Below, in pieces: positions 8,115-16,399 of a stretch of 41,326 nucleotides of DNA; position 1 is the first letter of the stretch; the number at the start of each line of letters is the position of its first letter. Under the pieces are notes generated by a model, which saw nothing but the letters and a program-made list of their open reading frames with translations, was not told the DNA's origin and made no database searches. The position numbers were made by a program, and so were the translations under genes. The DNA comes from an uncultured Clostridia bacterium (GTDB lineage: Bacteria; Bacillota; Clostridia; TANB77; CAG-508): assembly GCA_934169575.1 (NCBI GenBank), contig CAKPOA010000013.1, positions 1-41,326 of the forward strand, written 5' to 3'.

Positions 8115-9033
8115 AAAAATTGCAACAAGAGAAAGTTATGGAAATATTTTAACTCAATTAGGAAAGGAAAATGAAAAAATTGTAGTTTTAGATGCAGATT
8201 TATCAACTGCAACTAAAACAATAAATTTTGCAAAAGAATTTCCTGATAGATTTTTTGACATTGGAATTGCTGAGGCAGATATGATGGGAACTGCTGCTGG
8301 ATTTGCAACATGTGAAAAAATCCCTTTTGTAAGTACTTTTGCGGTATTTGCAACAGGAAGAGCATATGATCAAATTAGAAATAGTATTTGCTATCCTAAT
8401 TTAAATGTTAAAATTTGTGCAACACATGCTGGTATAACAGTTGGAGAAGATGGTGCAACACATCAAATGCTTGAAGATATTTCTTTGATGAGATCAATTC
8501 CAAATATGAAAGTTTTTTGCCCATCAGATGATATACAAACAAAATGGCTTATAAAAGAAATTTCTAATATTAATGGACCTTGTTATGTAAGACTTTGCAG
8601 ACTTGCCACACCTGTTATTTATGATGAAAAACAAGAATTTGAAATTGGAAAAATGGTGAAATTTGGAGATGGAACTGATGCTACAATTTTTGCAACTGGT
8701 GTAACAGTTTCTGAAGCATTACAAGCAAAAGATGAATTAAAAAAACATGGTATTGATGTTAGAGTTATTGATGTATGTTCAATAAAACCAATTGATGAAG
8801 AAATGATTATAGATTGTGCTAAACAGACTAAAAGACTTATCTCAGTTGAAGATCATAGTATAATAGGTGGTATTGGTTCTGCAATTTCTGATGTTCTTGT
8901 ATCTAAATATCCAGCTAAACTTGAAAAAATGGGGATTATGGATTGTTTTGGAAAATCTGGAAATGCTAATGAATTATTAAAATATTTTAAAATTGATAAA
9001 GATGCTATTGTAAATAAAGTTTTAGAATATTAA
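8095..9033 (+). CDS. Transketolase family protein, C-terminal subunit
   Basis: Split-type transketolase C-terminal half: pyrimidine-binding domain (about residues 10-175, with DIGIAEADMMGTAAG near 55-70) plus the C-terminal transketolase domain (about 190-305). Together with a separate N-terminal subunit that binds thiamine diphosphate it would form a transketolase or related enzyme. At 312 aa it has the usual length for this half. The N-terminal subunit, normally the gene directly upstream, is absent here; a DUF5662 gene occupies that place and overlaps this gene by 20 bases. Start codons at 8095, 8098 and 8104 are all possible; GAGAAGGG fits the latter two better. Partner and exact substrate remain open. 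Confidence 0.85.
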   Translation: MMKMENKKIATRESYGNILTQLGKENEKIVVLDADLSTATKTINFAKEFPDRFFDIGIAEADMMGTAAGFATCEKIPFVSTFAVFATGRAYDQIRNSICYPNLNVKICATHAGITVGEDGATHQMLEDISLMRSIPNMKVFCPSDDIQTKWLIKEISNINGPCYVRLCRLATPVIYDEKQEFEIGKMVKFGDGTDATIFATGVTVSEALQAKDELKKHGIDVRVIDVCSIKPIDEEMIIDCAKQTKRLISVEDHSIIGGIGSAISDVLVSKYPAKLEKMGIMDCFGKSGNANELLKYFKIDKDAIVNKVLEY

Positions 9034-9055
9034 ATAATGGTTTGAACTAATTTTA
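9034..9055 (+). repeat. Possible fragment of the 30413 palindrome family
   Basis: ATAATGGTTTGAACTAATTT just after the transketolase stop differs at one base from 30421-30440 in the large nested palindrome. The similarity stops shortly after. It could be a truncated copy or chance in AT-rich DNA. Confidence 0.3.
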
Positions 9056-9104
9056 AATAAATAATTATCCAGTGATAAATTTTATGTTTTTTTTGTAAAA
9101 TCTA

Positions 9105-9133
9105 TTGAAAAAAAAACAAATTATTGATATGAT
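9105..9133 (+). promoter_or_regulatory. Sigma-A promoter of the ftsEX operon
   Basis: TTGAAA at 9105-9110, 17-base spacer, TATGAT at 9128-9133, about 40 bases before the chosen ftsE start. Confidence 0.6.
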
Positions 9134-9171
9134 AATATTGTATAAAAATGTCGCAAGGAGAATTTTTTGAA

Positions 9172-9858
9172 ATGATAGAATTTAGAAATGTAAATAAAAA
9201 ATATAATACAGGTACAAAAGCTTTAAAAAATGTGAACTTTAGAATAGATAAAGGTGAATTCTGCTTTTTAGTTGGAACATCAGGTAGTGGAAAATCAACT
9301 TTAATAAAATTAATATTAAAAGAAGAAGAGCCAACTTCAGGAACAATAATTATAAATGGAAAAGACACAACATTTTTAAAACAAAACAGAGTTCCATATT
9401 TAAGAAGAAGTATGGGAGTTGTTTTTCAGGACTTTAGATTACTTCCAGATAAAACAGTATATGATAATGTAGCATATGCGATGTATATTGTAAGAGCAAC
9501 ACCTAAACACATTCGAAGACAGGTTCCAATGGTATTATCATTGGTTGGATTAAGTGGAAAAGCTAAAATGTATCCAAATGAATTGTCAGGTGGAGAACAA
9601 CAAAGAGTTGCGCTTGCAAGAGCTTTAGTTAATAATCCATCAATGCTTATAGCAGATGAGCCTACAGGGAATCTTGACCCTGAAACTGCATGGGATATAA
9701 TGAATTTATTAAATGATATCAACATGAGAGGAACAACAGTCGTTGTCGCAACACATGCTAAAGATATTGTTGACCAGATGAAAAAAAGGGTTATTCAGAT
9801 TGATAAAGGTGAAATAATTAGAGATGATAAAAAAGGTGGTTATAACAGTGAAATATAA
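9172..9858 (+). CDS. ftsE: Cell division ATP-binding protein FtsE
   Basis: ATPase of the FtsEX complex, which energises peptidoglycan hydrolase activation at the divisome or, in sporulating Firmicutes, at the asymmetric septum. The 228 aa chain from 9172 starts MIEFRNVNKKY like other FtsE proteins; AAGGAG lies 11 bases upstream, whereas the ATG at 9148 has no site. Walker A GTSGSGKST (35-43), Q-loop FQD near 86, signature LSGGEQQR (138-145), Walker B MLIADEP (158-164) and H-loop THA near 194 are all present. The stop overlaps the ftsX start, and ftsX plus an M23 activator follow, which separates FtsE from generic ABC ATPases. Confidence 0.95.
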   Translation: MIEFRNVNKKYNTGTKALKNVNFRIDKGEFCFLVGTSGSGKSTLIKLILKEEEPTSGTIIINGKDTTFLKQNRVPYLRRSMGVVFQDFRLLPDKTVYDNVAYAMYIVRATPKHIRRQVPMVLSLVGLSGKAKMYPNELSGGEQQRVALARALVNNPSMLIADEPTGNLDPETAWDIMNLLNDINMRGTTVVVATHAKDIVDQMKKRVIQIDKGEIIRDDKKGGYNSEI

Positions 9859-10744
9859 TGTACTAACATATTTGATAGGAGAAGGATTTGCTAATATATT
9901 TAAAAATAAAAAACAAGCATTTACATCTATTGGAACTATGTGTTTAACAATGCTAATATTTGGAATATTTTTTGCAATAGGAGAAAATATGAACTATTTT
10001 ATAGCTAAAATAGAGGCAGACCAGGGAATACAAGTTTTTATGAAGACAGATCCTATTCCTACTCAAGAACAAATTAATAAATTAAAAACAGATTTACAAT
10101 CTGTAGATGGAATTAATACAATAAAGTATGTATCACCTGGAGAAGCTGTTCAATATATGAAAGATAAGATGGGAAATGAAAGACTAGAAGGTTTTAGTGA
10201 AGAAAAAATGCCTGCATCATATATTGTAACATTGACTGACTTAAATAAATCAAGGCAAATACAGGCTCAGATTTCAAGTTTAGAAAATGTAGATAGTATT
10301 ACAAGTAGTAATGAAGCATTAGATACATTAAGTAGAATTGCAAAAGGTTTTAAAATTGCAACATATGTAATATTAGTTTGTTTAGTGGCATTCGCAGTAT
10401 TTATAATTACAAATACTATAAAACTTACTGTGTATGCTAGAAGAAGAGAAATATCTATTATGAAATATGTTGGAGCTACAAATGGATTTATACGTTGGCC
10501 ATTTGCTGTTGAAGGGATGATAATTGGTGTAATTGCAGGAGGACTTTCAATTGGCATACTTTCAATAATTTATTCAATGGTTGTTAGAATGCAAGGATTA
10601 AATAAGCTATTATCTAATTTAGGACTTACATTATTACAATTTTCAGATATGCTAAGTTCGATTGTAATTGTGTATTTAGTTTTAGGTATTGTGATTGGTG
10701 TACTTGGAAGTACAATTTCAATGAGAAAATACCTTAAAGTATAG
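9848..10744 (+). CDS. ftsX: Cell division protein FtsX
   Basis: Membrane partner of FtsE. I choose the GTG at 9848, which has AAAGGTGG 9 bases upstream, over the ATG at 9824; this gives VKYNVLTYLIGEGF, the usual FtsX N-terminus, and 298 aa. Topology: one helix (about residues 25-45), an extracellular domain (about 50-165) of the type that binds a coiled-coil hydrolase, then three helices (about 170-195, 220-245, 265-290). It does not hydrolyse peptidoglycan itself; it passes conformational change to the hydrolase, plausibly the M23 protein encoded next. It overlaps ftsE by 11 bases. Confidence 0.95.
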   Translation: MKYNVLTYLIGEGFANIFKNKKQAFTSIGTMCLTMLIFGIFFAIGENMNYFIAKIEADQGIQVFMKTDPIPTQEQINKLKTDLQSVDGINTIKYVSPGEAVQYMKDKMGNERLEGFSEEKMPASYIVTLTDLNKSRQIQAQISSLENVDSITSSNEALDTLSRIAKGFKIATYVILVCLVAFAVFIITNTIKLTVYARRREISIMKYVGATNGFIRWPFAVEGMIIGVIAGGLSIGILSIIYSMVVRMQGLNKLLSNLGLTLLQFSDMLSSIVIVYLVLGIVIGVLGSTISMRKYLKV

Positions 10745-10764
10745 TTATATGAAAGGAGAAAAAC

Positions 10765-11997
10765 ATGAAAAAATTATCAGAAATATTTATGATTTTTATT
10801 ATAATTTTTACAATGATATCATATACAAATATAAGTAATGCATCAGAAAAAAGTGATTTGAAAAATAAAGCAAGTTCTATTCAAGATCAGATTAATGATG
10901 CAAAGGATGACTTAGAAGATATTGCATCACAAAAATCTGAAAATTTAAAGCAAATACAAAGTTTAGTAGCTGATATATCTTCTTATCAAGAAGATATAGA
11001 TGATTTGAGCTCAAAAATAAGTGATTTAAAAAGCCAAATAAATGATATGGAAAAGCAAATTAAATCTGACGAGGATGAATATAATAAGCAAAGAGAGTTA
11101 TTAGATGAAAGAATAGTTGCATCATATAAAACAGGAAATACATCATATTTAGACTTTTTATTATCTTCATCAAATATAATGGATATGATTTCAAGCTATT
11201 TCTTGATTTCTAAAGTTGCAGATTATGATCAGAACTTGATGGAAGAAGTAAATACTCATAGGGAAAAAATTGAAGCAGATAAAAAGAAAATAGAAGATAG
11301 TAAAAAAGAACTAGAAACTTCTCAAAAAACTATTACAGCAAAACAACAATCTTTACAAGTAGCTAAAAAAGAGAAAGAGGTATATTCTGCAAAACTTTCA
11401 GAAGATGAGAAAAAGACAGAAGCACAGATAGAGGAAATGCAACAAGATAAAGCTGAAATAAATAAAAAATTGGATCAGATAGCTAAAGCAGAAAGGGAAA
11501 AGAAAAAAAATCAAAATTCAAATTCAAATTCAAATTCAACTAATTCTTCAAACCAAACATATGTAGATAGTGAACCAAGTTCATCTGGTTATATATTTCC
11601 TGTTGCAGGATTAAGTAAAGCTAATATTAATAGAAAAACATATCCTTCATATCCAGGTCATACTGGTGTTGATATAAATATTGGTGTTGTTGGAAAAAGT
11701 GTTGTTGCAGTAAAAGATGGAACTGTTGAAATATCTGATACACAAAGATATTCTAATGGAGAATATAGAGGATATGGTGAATATGTAATAATAAATCACC
11801 ATGATGGAACAATGACTTTATATGGACATATGCTTTCAGGAACTAGAAGAGTTTCTAAAGGGCAATCTGTAAAACAAGGGCAGGTTATAGGTACAGTTGG
11901 ATCAACAGGTAATTCTACGGGAACACATCTTCACTTTGAAGTTAGAACACTCGCTAATTCATATAGAGCTGTAAACCCATTTCCATATTTGCCATAG
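10765..11997 (+). CDS. Coiled-coil M23 peptidoglycan hydrolase, EnvC/PcsB-like
   Basis: Secreted murein hydrolase placed directly after ftsEX, the position typical of the FtsX-activated partner. It has a signal peptide (about 1-26, cleavage probably after SNA), long coiled coils (about 30-125 and 150-250), a low-complexity Asn/Ser linker encoded by an AATTCA repeat (about 250-263), and a LytM/M23 domain (about 275-405). The zinc motif appears complete: HTGVD (299-303), H355 and HLH (388-390). This suggests an active endopeptidase rather than a degenerate activator like E. coli EnvC. Which peptide bond is cut is not evident. It is expressed in the ftsEX operon, 20 bases after ftsX. Confidence 0.92.
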   Translation: MKKLSEIFMIFIIIFTMISYTNISNASEKSDLKNKASSIQDQINDAKDDLEDIASQKSENLKQIQSLVADISSYQEDIDDLSSKISDLKSQINDMEKQIKSDEDEYNKQRELLDERIVASYKTGNTSYLDFLLSSSNIMDMISSYFLISKVADYDQNLMEEVNTHREKIEADKKKIEDSKKELETSQKTITAKQQSLQVAKKEKEVYSAKLSEDEKKTEAQIEEMQQDKAEINKKLDQIAKAEREKKKNQNSNSNSNSTNSSNQTYVDSEPSSSGYIFPVAGLSKANINRKTYPSYPGHTGVDINIGVVGKSVVAVKDGTVEISDTQRYSNGEYRGYGEYVIINHHDGTMTLYGHMLSGTRRVSKGQSVKQGQVIGTVGSTGNSTGTHLHFEVRTLANSYRAVNPFPYLP

Positions 11998-12025
11998 AAC
12001 AGATAATTAAAGAAAGGATTACAAA

Positions 12026-13240
12026 ATGGAAGATAAAAAAATAAAAAGACAGAAAATTTATAAGATTATAATGTTAGTTGTTCTTGTTGCATTTATAACA
12101 TTTTTAATAACATCATTATCATTATATACATATTATTCAAAAAATTTTGGATTAACAACTGGAACAGAAAACAATTTTTCTAATATTACAACAAAATTAG
12201 AAAAGGTTAAAAACATCATTGATGAATATTATTTATGGTCTGATGATGTTAATGAAAAAGATCAAGAAAACACTGCAATTGAGGGCTATGTAAGTGGACT
12301 TGGAGATAAATATACAGAATATATACCTGCTGAAGATATGGCAAAATTCACAGAAGATATTACAGGTTCTTTTGTAGGAATTGGTGTATATATGACTGCA
12401 GATAAGGAAAAAGGAATTGTTGTATATTATCCTATTCCTGAGAGCCCAGCTGAAAAAGCTGGTATAAAATCAGGTGATGTCATAATTAAAGTTGATGGCA
12501 AGGAATACGGATATGATGATTTTAGCACTATTGCTGACAACATAAAAGGGCAAGCAGGAACAAAAGTTAAAATAACAGTTTTAAGAGATGGAGCAGAAAA
12601 AGAGTTTGAAATAACAAGAGAAAAAATAAATTCAAATCCAATTGTTTCAGAAATGTTAGATAATAATATTGGTTATATTATAGTACCAAGTTTTGATAGT
12701 GAAACAGCTGAAAATTTTAAAACTAAAGTACAGGATTTAGAAAAAAAAGGTGCAAAATCATTAATTATTGATTTAAGAAATAATGGTGGTGGAATTTTAG
12801 ATGCCTCTACTGATATAGCAGATTATTTTCTTGATAAAGATTTAAAGATTATTGAAACAAAAGATAATCATGACAAACATCAAACAACAAAATCTAAAAA
12901 TGATCCAATATTTAATATGCCAGTTATAATTCTAGCTAATGGAAATACTGCAAGTGCATCTGAAGTTTTAATAGGTGCTTTAAAGGACAATAATAGGGCT
13001 AAAGTAATTGGTGAAAAAACATATGGAAAAGGTATAATCCAAACAGTAATGACTTTATCTGATGGAAGTGGGATGAAAATTACAACAGCAGAATATTACA
13101 CTCCAAATGGAACTGCAATTCATGGTGTAGGAATTACACCAGATATTGAAGTCAAATTCCCAGATACGATTACTAATATATATTCAGTAAAAAGAAGTGA
13201 AGATACACAATTAAAAAAAGCAATTGAGGAGTTGAAATAA
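12026..13240 (+). CDS. Carboxy-terminal processing protease, S41 family
   Basis: Membrane-anchored serine protease of the CtpA/CtpB/Prc family, which cuts extracytoplasmic proteins near their C-termini. It has an N-terminal signal anchor (about 14-38), a PDZ domain (about 110-195, with GIGVYM and the ESPAEKAGIKSGD loop) and the S41 catalytic core (about 205-375). The catalytic dyad is visible as S310 in GNTASASE and K335 in TYGKG, 25 residues apart as in CtpB. In B. subtilis CtpB acts in sporulation signalling; here the location after ftsEX and the M23 gene suggests turnover of wall-growth proteins (inference). RBS AAAGGA precedes the ATG; it directly abuts pgsA. Confidence 0.93.
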   Translation: MEDKKIKRQKIYKIIMLVVLVAFITFLITSLSLYTYYSKNFGLTTGTENNFSNITTKLEKVKNIIDEYYLWSDDVNEKDQENTAIEGYVSGLGDKYTEYIPAEDMAKFTEDITGSFVGIGVYMTADKEKGIVVYYPIPESPAEKAGIKSGDVIIKVDGKEYGYDDFSTIADNIKGQAGTKVKITVLRDGAEKEFEITREKINSNPIVSEMLDNNIGYIIVPSFDSETAENFKTKVQDLEKKGAKSLIIDLRNNGGGILDASTDIADYFLDKDLKIIETKDNHDKHQTTKSKNDPIFNMPVIILANGNTASASEVLIGALKDNNRAKVIGEKTYGKGIIQTVMTLSDGSGMKITTAEYYTPNGTAIHGVGITPDIEVKFPDTITNIYSVKRSEDTQLKKAIEELK

Positions 13241-13846
13241 ATGAACTTACCAAATAAATTAACAGTTTTTAGAATGATTTTAGTACCAATAATGGTGATA
13301 ATTCCATATTTAGGATTAAATGGAACATTGCTTGGGATACCTGTAAGTTTATTAATAATAGATGCTATTTTTGTAATAGCATCTATTACAGATAAACTTG
13401 ATGGAACTTTGGCAAGAAAGAATAATCAAATTACTACATTTGGCAAATTCTTAGATCCTATTGCAGACAAAATTTTAGTTTTAGCCGCAATGATAATGCT
13501 TGTAGAATTTGGCAAAATTCCTGCTTGGATTCCAATTATAATTTTATTTAGAGAATTCATGGTTTCTGGCTATAGGCTAATTGCATCTCAAAATGGTGGA
13601 GAAGTAATTGCAGCATCTAAGTGGGGAAAAATAAAAACAGTAACTCAAATGATAGCAATTATTACTATATTTCTTGATAAATTTTCTTTTATGGCTTTTG
13701 CTAAATTTGGAAATTTAATGTCAACAGGAGAGATTATCTGGAATATTCTAACATCTGCAATGCTATTTATTTGTGTTGTTGCAACGATTTTTTCAGGATA
13801 TGAATATTTGAAAAATGGAAAGAAATTAATTTTAAGTGATAAATGA
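13241..13846 (+). CDS. pgsA: CDP-diacylglycerol--glycerol-3-phosphate 3-phosphatidyltransferase PgsA
   Basis: Makes phosphatidylglycerol phosphate from CDP-diacylglycerol and glycerol-3-phosphate, the committed step to phosphatidylglycerol. The CDP-alcohol phosphotransferase signature is complete: D54-G55, A58-R59, G68, D72 and D76, with the exact spacing of the family. There are four to six membrane helices. At 201 aa it is the normal size. The start codon directly follows the ctpA stop and its RBS GAGGAG lies within the end of ctpA, so translation is coupled. It is the last gene before the terminator at 13875. Confidence 0.95.
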   Translation: MNLPNKLTVFRMILVPIMVIIPYLGLNGTLLGIPVSLLIIDAIFVIASITDKLDGTLARKNNQITTFGKFLDPIADKILVLAAMIMLVEFGKIPAWIPIIILFREFMVSGYRLIASQNGGEVIAASKWGKIKTVTQMIAIITIFLDKFSFMAFAKFGNLMSTGEIIWNILTSAMLFICVVATIFSGYEYLKNGKKLILSDK

Positions 13847-13874
13847 AAAAATAATTTAAGTAATTATAAAAAAG

Positions 13875-13910
13875 CTCGAAAATGAATTTTGCTGTAAGTT
13901 CATTTTCGAG
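13875..13910. terminator. Terminator between pgsA and the pyrophosphatase-like gene
   Basis: Perfect 12-bp stem (CTCGAAAATGAA at 13875-13886 with 13899-13910). The T-run is best on the minus strand, serving the small pyrophosphatase-like gene, but the stem can act on both converging transcripts. Confidence 0.85.
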
Positions 13911-13936
13911 ATCTTTATATATTTAAAAGAATAAAG

Positions 13937-14275
13937 TTATCTAATAATAATATGTTTGAAAAATCTTTCTTGATATTCTGTGAGAGCATTAATTTGATCA
14001 TCTGTGTAATTAACATTTTTGGGAACAACAATAAGTTTATCATCATCATCGTTTAAGCGATGCAAGACCGCTATACAAACACCTTCAAAAGATTCAACAG
14101 GTTCAAAAACTCCAAGTATATAGGCATCTAATTCTTCACCATCACCACTTTTTGTATTAGGAATATATCCATAATTATTTGGATATATAAATCCCCATTT
14201 TGGATGTTTTGATCCCATTTTTCTATCAACTGTTACTATTACTTTTTTTCCAATATATTTTTTAAAATTGTCCAT
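13937..14275 (-). CDS. Miniature inorganic pyrophosphatase-like protein
   Basis: 112 aa protein resembling the catalytic part of family I soluble pyrophosphatases. GYIPNTKSGDGEELDAYILG (about residues 36-55) corresponds to the family signature, although the second Asp of the classical D-G-D motif is Glu here. DDDDKLIVVP (about 76-85) matches the later metal-binding stretch. Full-length bacterial enzymes are about 170-180 aa, so roughly a third is missing at the ends. It may be a compact diphosphatase or a divergent relative with another phosphoester substrate. The start follows AAGGAG. It is a single-gene unit on the minus strand. Confidence 0.8.
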   Translation of the reverse strand: MDNFKKYIGKKVIVTVDRKMGSKHPKWGFIYPNNYGYIPNTKSGDGEELDAYILGVFEPVESFEGVCIAVLHRLNDDDDKLIVVPKNVNYTDDQINALTEYQERFFKHIIIR

Positions 14276-14535
14276 TCTAATCTCCTTAACATATAATATT
14301 TTACTTAAATATATAGAGATTATAACATAATATATTGATTTTTACAAGATTTGAAAAATTACTGAATTTTAGGATATATTAGAAAATTAAATTCAAATGA
14401 ATTTTAAAAATGTATTATTATATAAAAGAACAAAATATATGGAAGAATTTTTAAGAGAATTTTACCAAGAATGGGATGGAGAAAGATAGAACTAAAATAG
14501 TTTTTACTAGAAACTTTAAAATTTTTCAAAAACAA
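14276..14535. other. Intergenic DNA with no recognisable gene
   Basis: This is the first part of the 577-bp gap between the pyrophosphatase-like gene and guaA. It holds the promoter region of the minus-strand gene and AT-rich DNA. A short frame at 14439-14489 (MEEFLREFYQEWDGER) could be a gene remnant but has no ribosome binding site. Repeat copy 2 follows. Confidence 0.5.
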
Positions 14536-14750
14536 TTGTTACAAGTCAGCTTTTTAAATTTATAATTTAAATATGTATATAAAATTATTTTTACATACTT
14601 TGCAGTCGCAATTTCCATATTAAAAAATTAATATAATGAAAATTGCTCCAATCGCACTCATTTCATTCGTTTGATCGCTTACGCAGTATTTAAAAAATAA
14701 TTTTATATACATATTTAGATTTAAACGACTCTAAGACTGACTAGTAACAA
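14536..14750 (+). repeat. Core-and-arms repeat element, copy 2 (complete, about 215 bp)
   Basis: The conserved core runs from about 14596 to 14688 (TTTGCAGTCGCAA near its start, GATCGCTTACGCAG at its end). The left arm (14536-14595) and right arm (14689-14750) are imperfect inverted repeats, ending TTGTTAC and GTAACAA. ACAA occurs just outside both ends (14532-14535 and 14751-14754), possibly a 4-bp target duplication. The core contains hairpin 14656-14670. No open frame. It resembles a MITE or a long-stem structured RNA. Confidence 0.85.
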
Positions 14751-14788
14751 ACAATTGCCAAATATTAAATTTTTGATTTTTATACATC

Positions 14789-14817
14789 TTGAAATATTAC
14801 ATAAAGTATGATATTAT
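14789..14817 (+). promoter_or_regulatory. Sigma-A promoter of guaA
   Basis: TTGAAA at 14789-14794, 17-base spacer, TATTAT at 14812-14817; an overlapping TATAAT at 14815-14820 would give a 20-base spacer. It lies just downstream of repeat copy 2. I see no purine riboswitch in the short leader. Confidence 0.55.
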
Positions 14818-14852
14818 AATAAAGAATAAAAAATGAAAGAAAGGATTTTGAT

Positions 14853-16382
14853 ATGGAAAAGATTTTAATAGTAGATTTTTATGGTCAATATAACCAATTA
14901 ATAGCAAGAAGAGTAAGAGAATGTAATGTATATTCAGAAATTGTACCATATGATACACCAATAGAAAAAATAAAAGAAAAAAATCCAAAAGGAATAATAT
15001 TTACAGGAGGACCATCAAGTGTATATTTAGAAAATGCACCTATGTGTAATAAAGAAATATTTGAACTTGGAATACCAGTACTTGGAATATGTTATGGAAT
15101 GCAATTAATGACATATATGCTTGGAGGAGAAGTTCAAAGAGCAGAAAAAAGAGAGTATGGTGTTACAAATGTAAAGATAGATAATGACTCACAAATATTT
15201 TCTGGTTTTAGTAAAGAAAACAAGTTTTTAATGAGTCATACTGATTTTGTAGCCAAATTGCCTGAAGGTTTTTCAAAAATAGCAGAAACTGATCATTGCC
15301 CAAATGCAGGAATGCAAAATATCGAAAAGAAATTTTATGGTATACAATTCCATCCTGAAGTAAATGATTCTGTAAATGGGACAGAAGTTATACGAAATTT
15401 TGTATATAATATTTGTAAATGTGAAGGAACTTGGAAGATGTCATCATTTGCACAAGATACTGTAGAAAATTTGAAAAAGAAAATTGGAGATAAAAAAGTA
15501 TTATGTGCTTTATCAGGTGGCGTAGATTCATCTGTTGCAGCAGCACTTGTAAATAGAGCAATAGGCAAAAATTTAACTTGCATATTTGTAGATCATGGAT
15601 TACTTAGAAAAAATGAGGCTGAAGAAGTTGAAGAAATATTTACAAAGCAATTTGATGTTAATTTTGTAAAAGTAGATGCTAAACAAAGATTTTTATCTAA
15701 ACTTGATGGTATTACAGATCCAGAAAGAAAAAGAAAAATAATTGGCGAGGAATTTATAAGAGTATTTGAAGAAGAAGCTAAAAAAATAGGAGCAGTGGAT
15801 TACTTGGTACAAGGAACTATATATCCTGATGTTATAGAAAGTGGTTTAGGAAAAGGTGCAAAAATAAAAAGTCATCATAATGTTGGTGGTTTGCCTGATT
15901 ATGTTGATTTTAAAGAAGTTGTTGAGCCATTAAGAGATTTATTTAAAGATGAAGTTAGAAAAGTTGGAATAGAAGTAGGATTACCTGAATTTTTAGTTTA
16001 TCGTCAACCATTTCCAGGTCCTGGACTTGCAATAAGAATAATAGGTTATATTACTGAAAATAAATTGAAAATTTTACAAGATGCAGATTATATTTTTAGA
16101 GAAGAGATTGCAAATGCAAAATTAGATAGAACTTTAAATCAATATTTTGCTGTTTTAACAAATATCAGAAGTGTAGGAGTTATGGGTGATGATAGAACAT
16201 ATGATTATACTATAGCACTTCGTAGTGTAGATACATCTGATTTTATGACTGCAAAATGGAGTAGAATACCATATGAAGTATTAGATAAAGTGTCTACAAG
16301 GATTGTAAATGAAGTTAAACATGTAAATAGAGTTGTTTATGATATTACAGGAAAGCCTCCTGCTACAATTGAGTGGGAATAA
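14853..16382 (+). CDS. guaA: GMP synthase (glutamine-hydrolysing)
   Basis: Converts XMP to GMP using ATP and glutamine ammonia, the last step of guanine nucleotide synthesis. The N-terminal class I glutamine amidotransferase carries nucleophile C80 (GICYGMQ), H167 and E169 (FHPEV). The ATP pyrophosphatase domain has the P-loop SGGVDSS (221-227). The C-terminal dimerisation domain ends with the typical KPPATIEWE. At 509 aa it is full length. RBS AAAGGAT precedes the ATG. The gene leads a unit followed closely by prfB, an aspartokinase and two sugar-nucleotide genes. Confidence 0.98.
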   Translation: MEKILIVDFYGQYNQLIARRVRECNVYSEIVPYDTPIEKIKEKNPKGIIFTGGPSSVYLENAPMCNKEIFELGIPVLGICYGMQLMTYMLGGEVQRAEKREYGVTNVKIDNDSQIFSGFSKENKFLMSHTDFVAKLPEGFSKIAETDHCPNAGMQNIEKKFYGIQFHPEVNDSVNGTEVIRNFVYNICKCEGTWKMSSFAQDTVENLKKKIGDKKVLCALSGGVDSSVAAALVNRAIGKNLTCIFVDHGLLRKNEAEEVEEIFTKQFDVNFVKVDAKQRFLSKLDGITDPERKRKIIGEEFIRVFEEEAKKIGAVDYLVQGTIYPDVIESGLGKGAKIKSHHNVGGLPDYVDFKEVVEPLRDLFKDEVRKVGIEVGLPEFLVYRQPFPGPGLAIRIIGYITENKLKILQDADYIFREEIANAKLDRTLNQYFAVLTNIRSVGVMGDDRTYDYTIALRSVDTSDFMTAKWSRIPYEVLDKVSTRIVNEVKHVNRVVYDITGKPPATIEWE

Positions 16383-16399
16383 GAAAAGGGTGATATATT

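Noticed and set aside
7742..8212. 156-codon open frame on the minus strand
   Set aside because: Opposite strand of the DUF5662 and transketolase genes; Phe/Ser-rich composition typical of antisense of A-rich coding DNA.
9148..9171. Earlier ftsE start at 9148
   Set aside because: The family N-terminus MIEFRNV begins at 9172 and AAGGAG lies between the two candidates.
11514..11540. AATTCA hexamer repeat as a separate repeat feature
   Set aside because: It encodes the Asn/Ser linker of the M23 hydrolase and is explained as ordinary low-complexity linker sequence.
14276..14852. Purine riboswitch before guaA
   Set aside because: The leader after the predicted promoter is only about 30 bases and the upstream DNA is the repeat element; no aptamer features seen.
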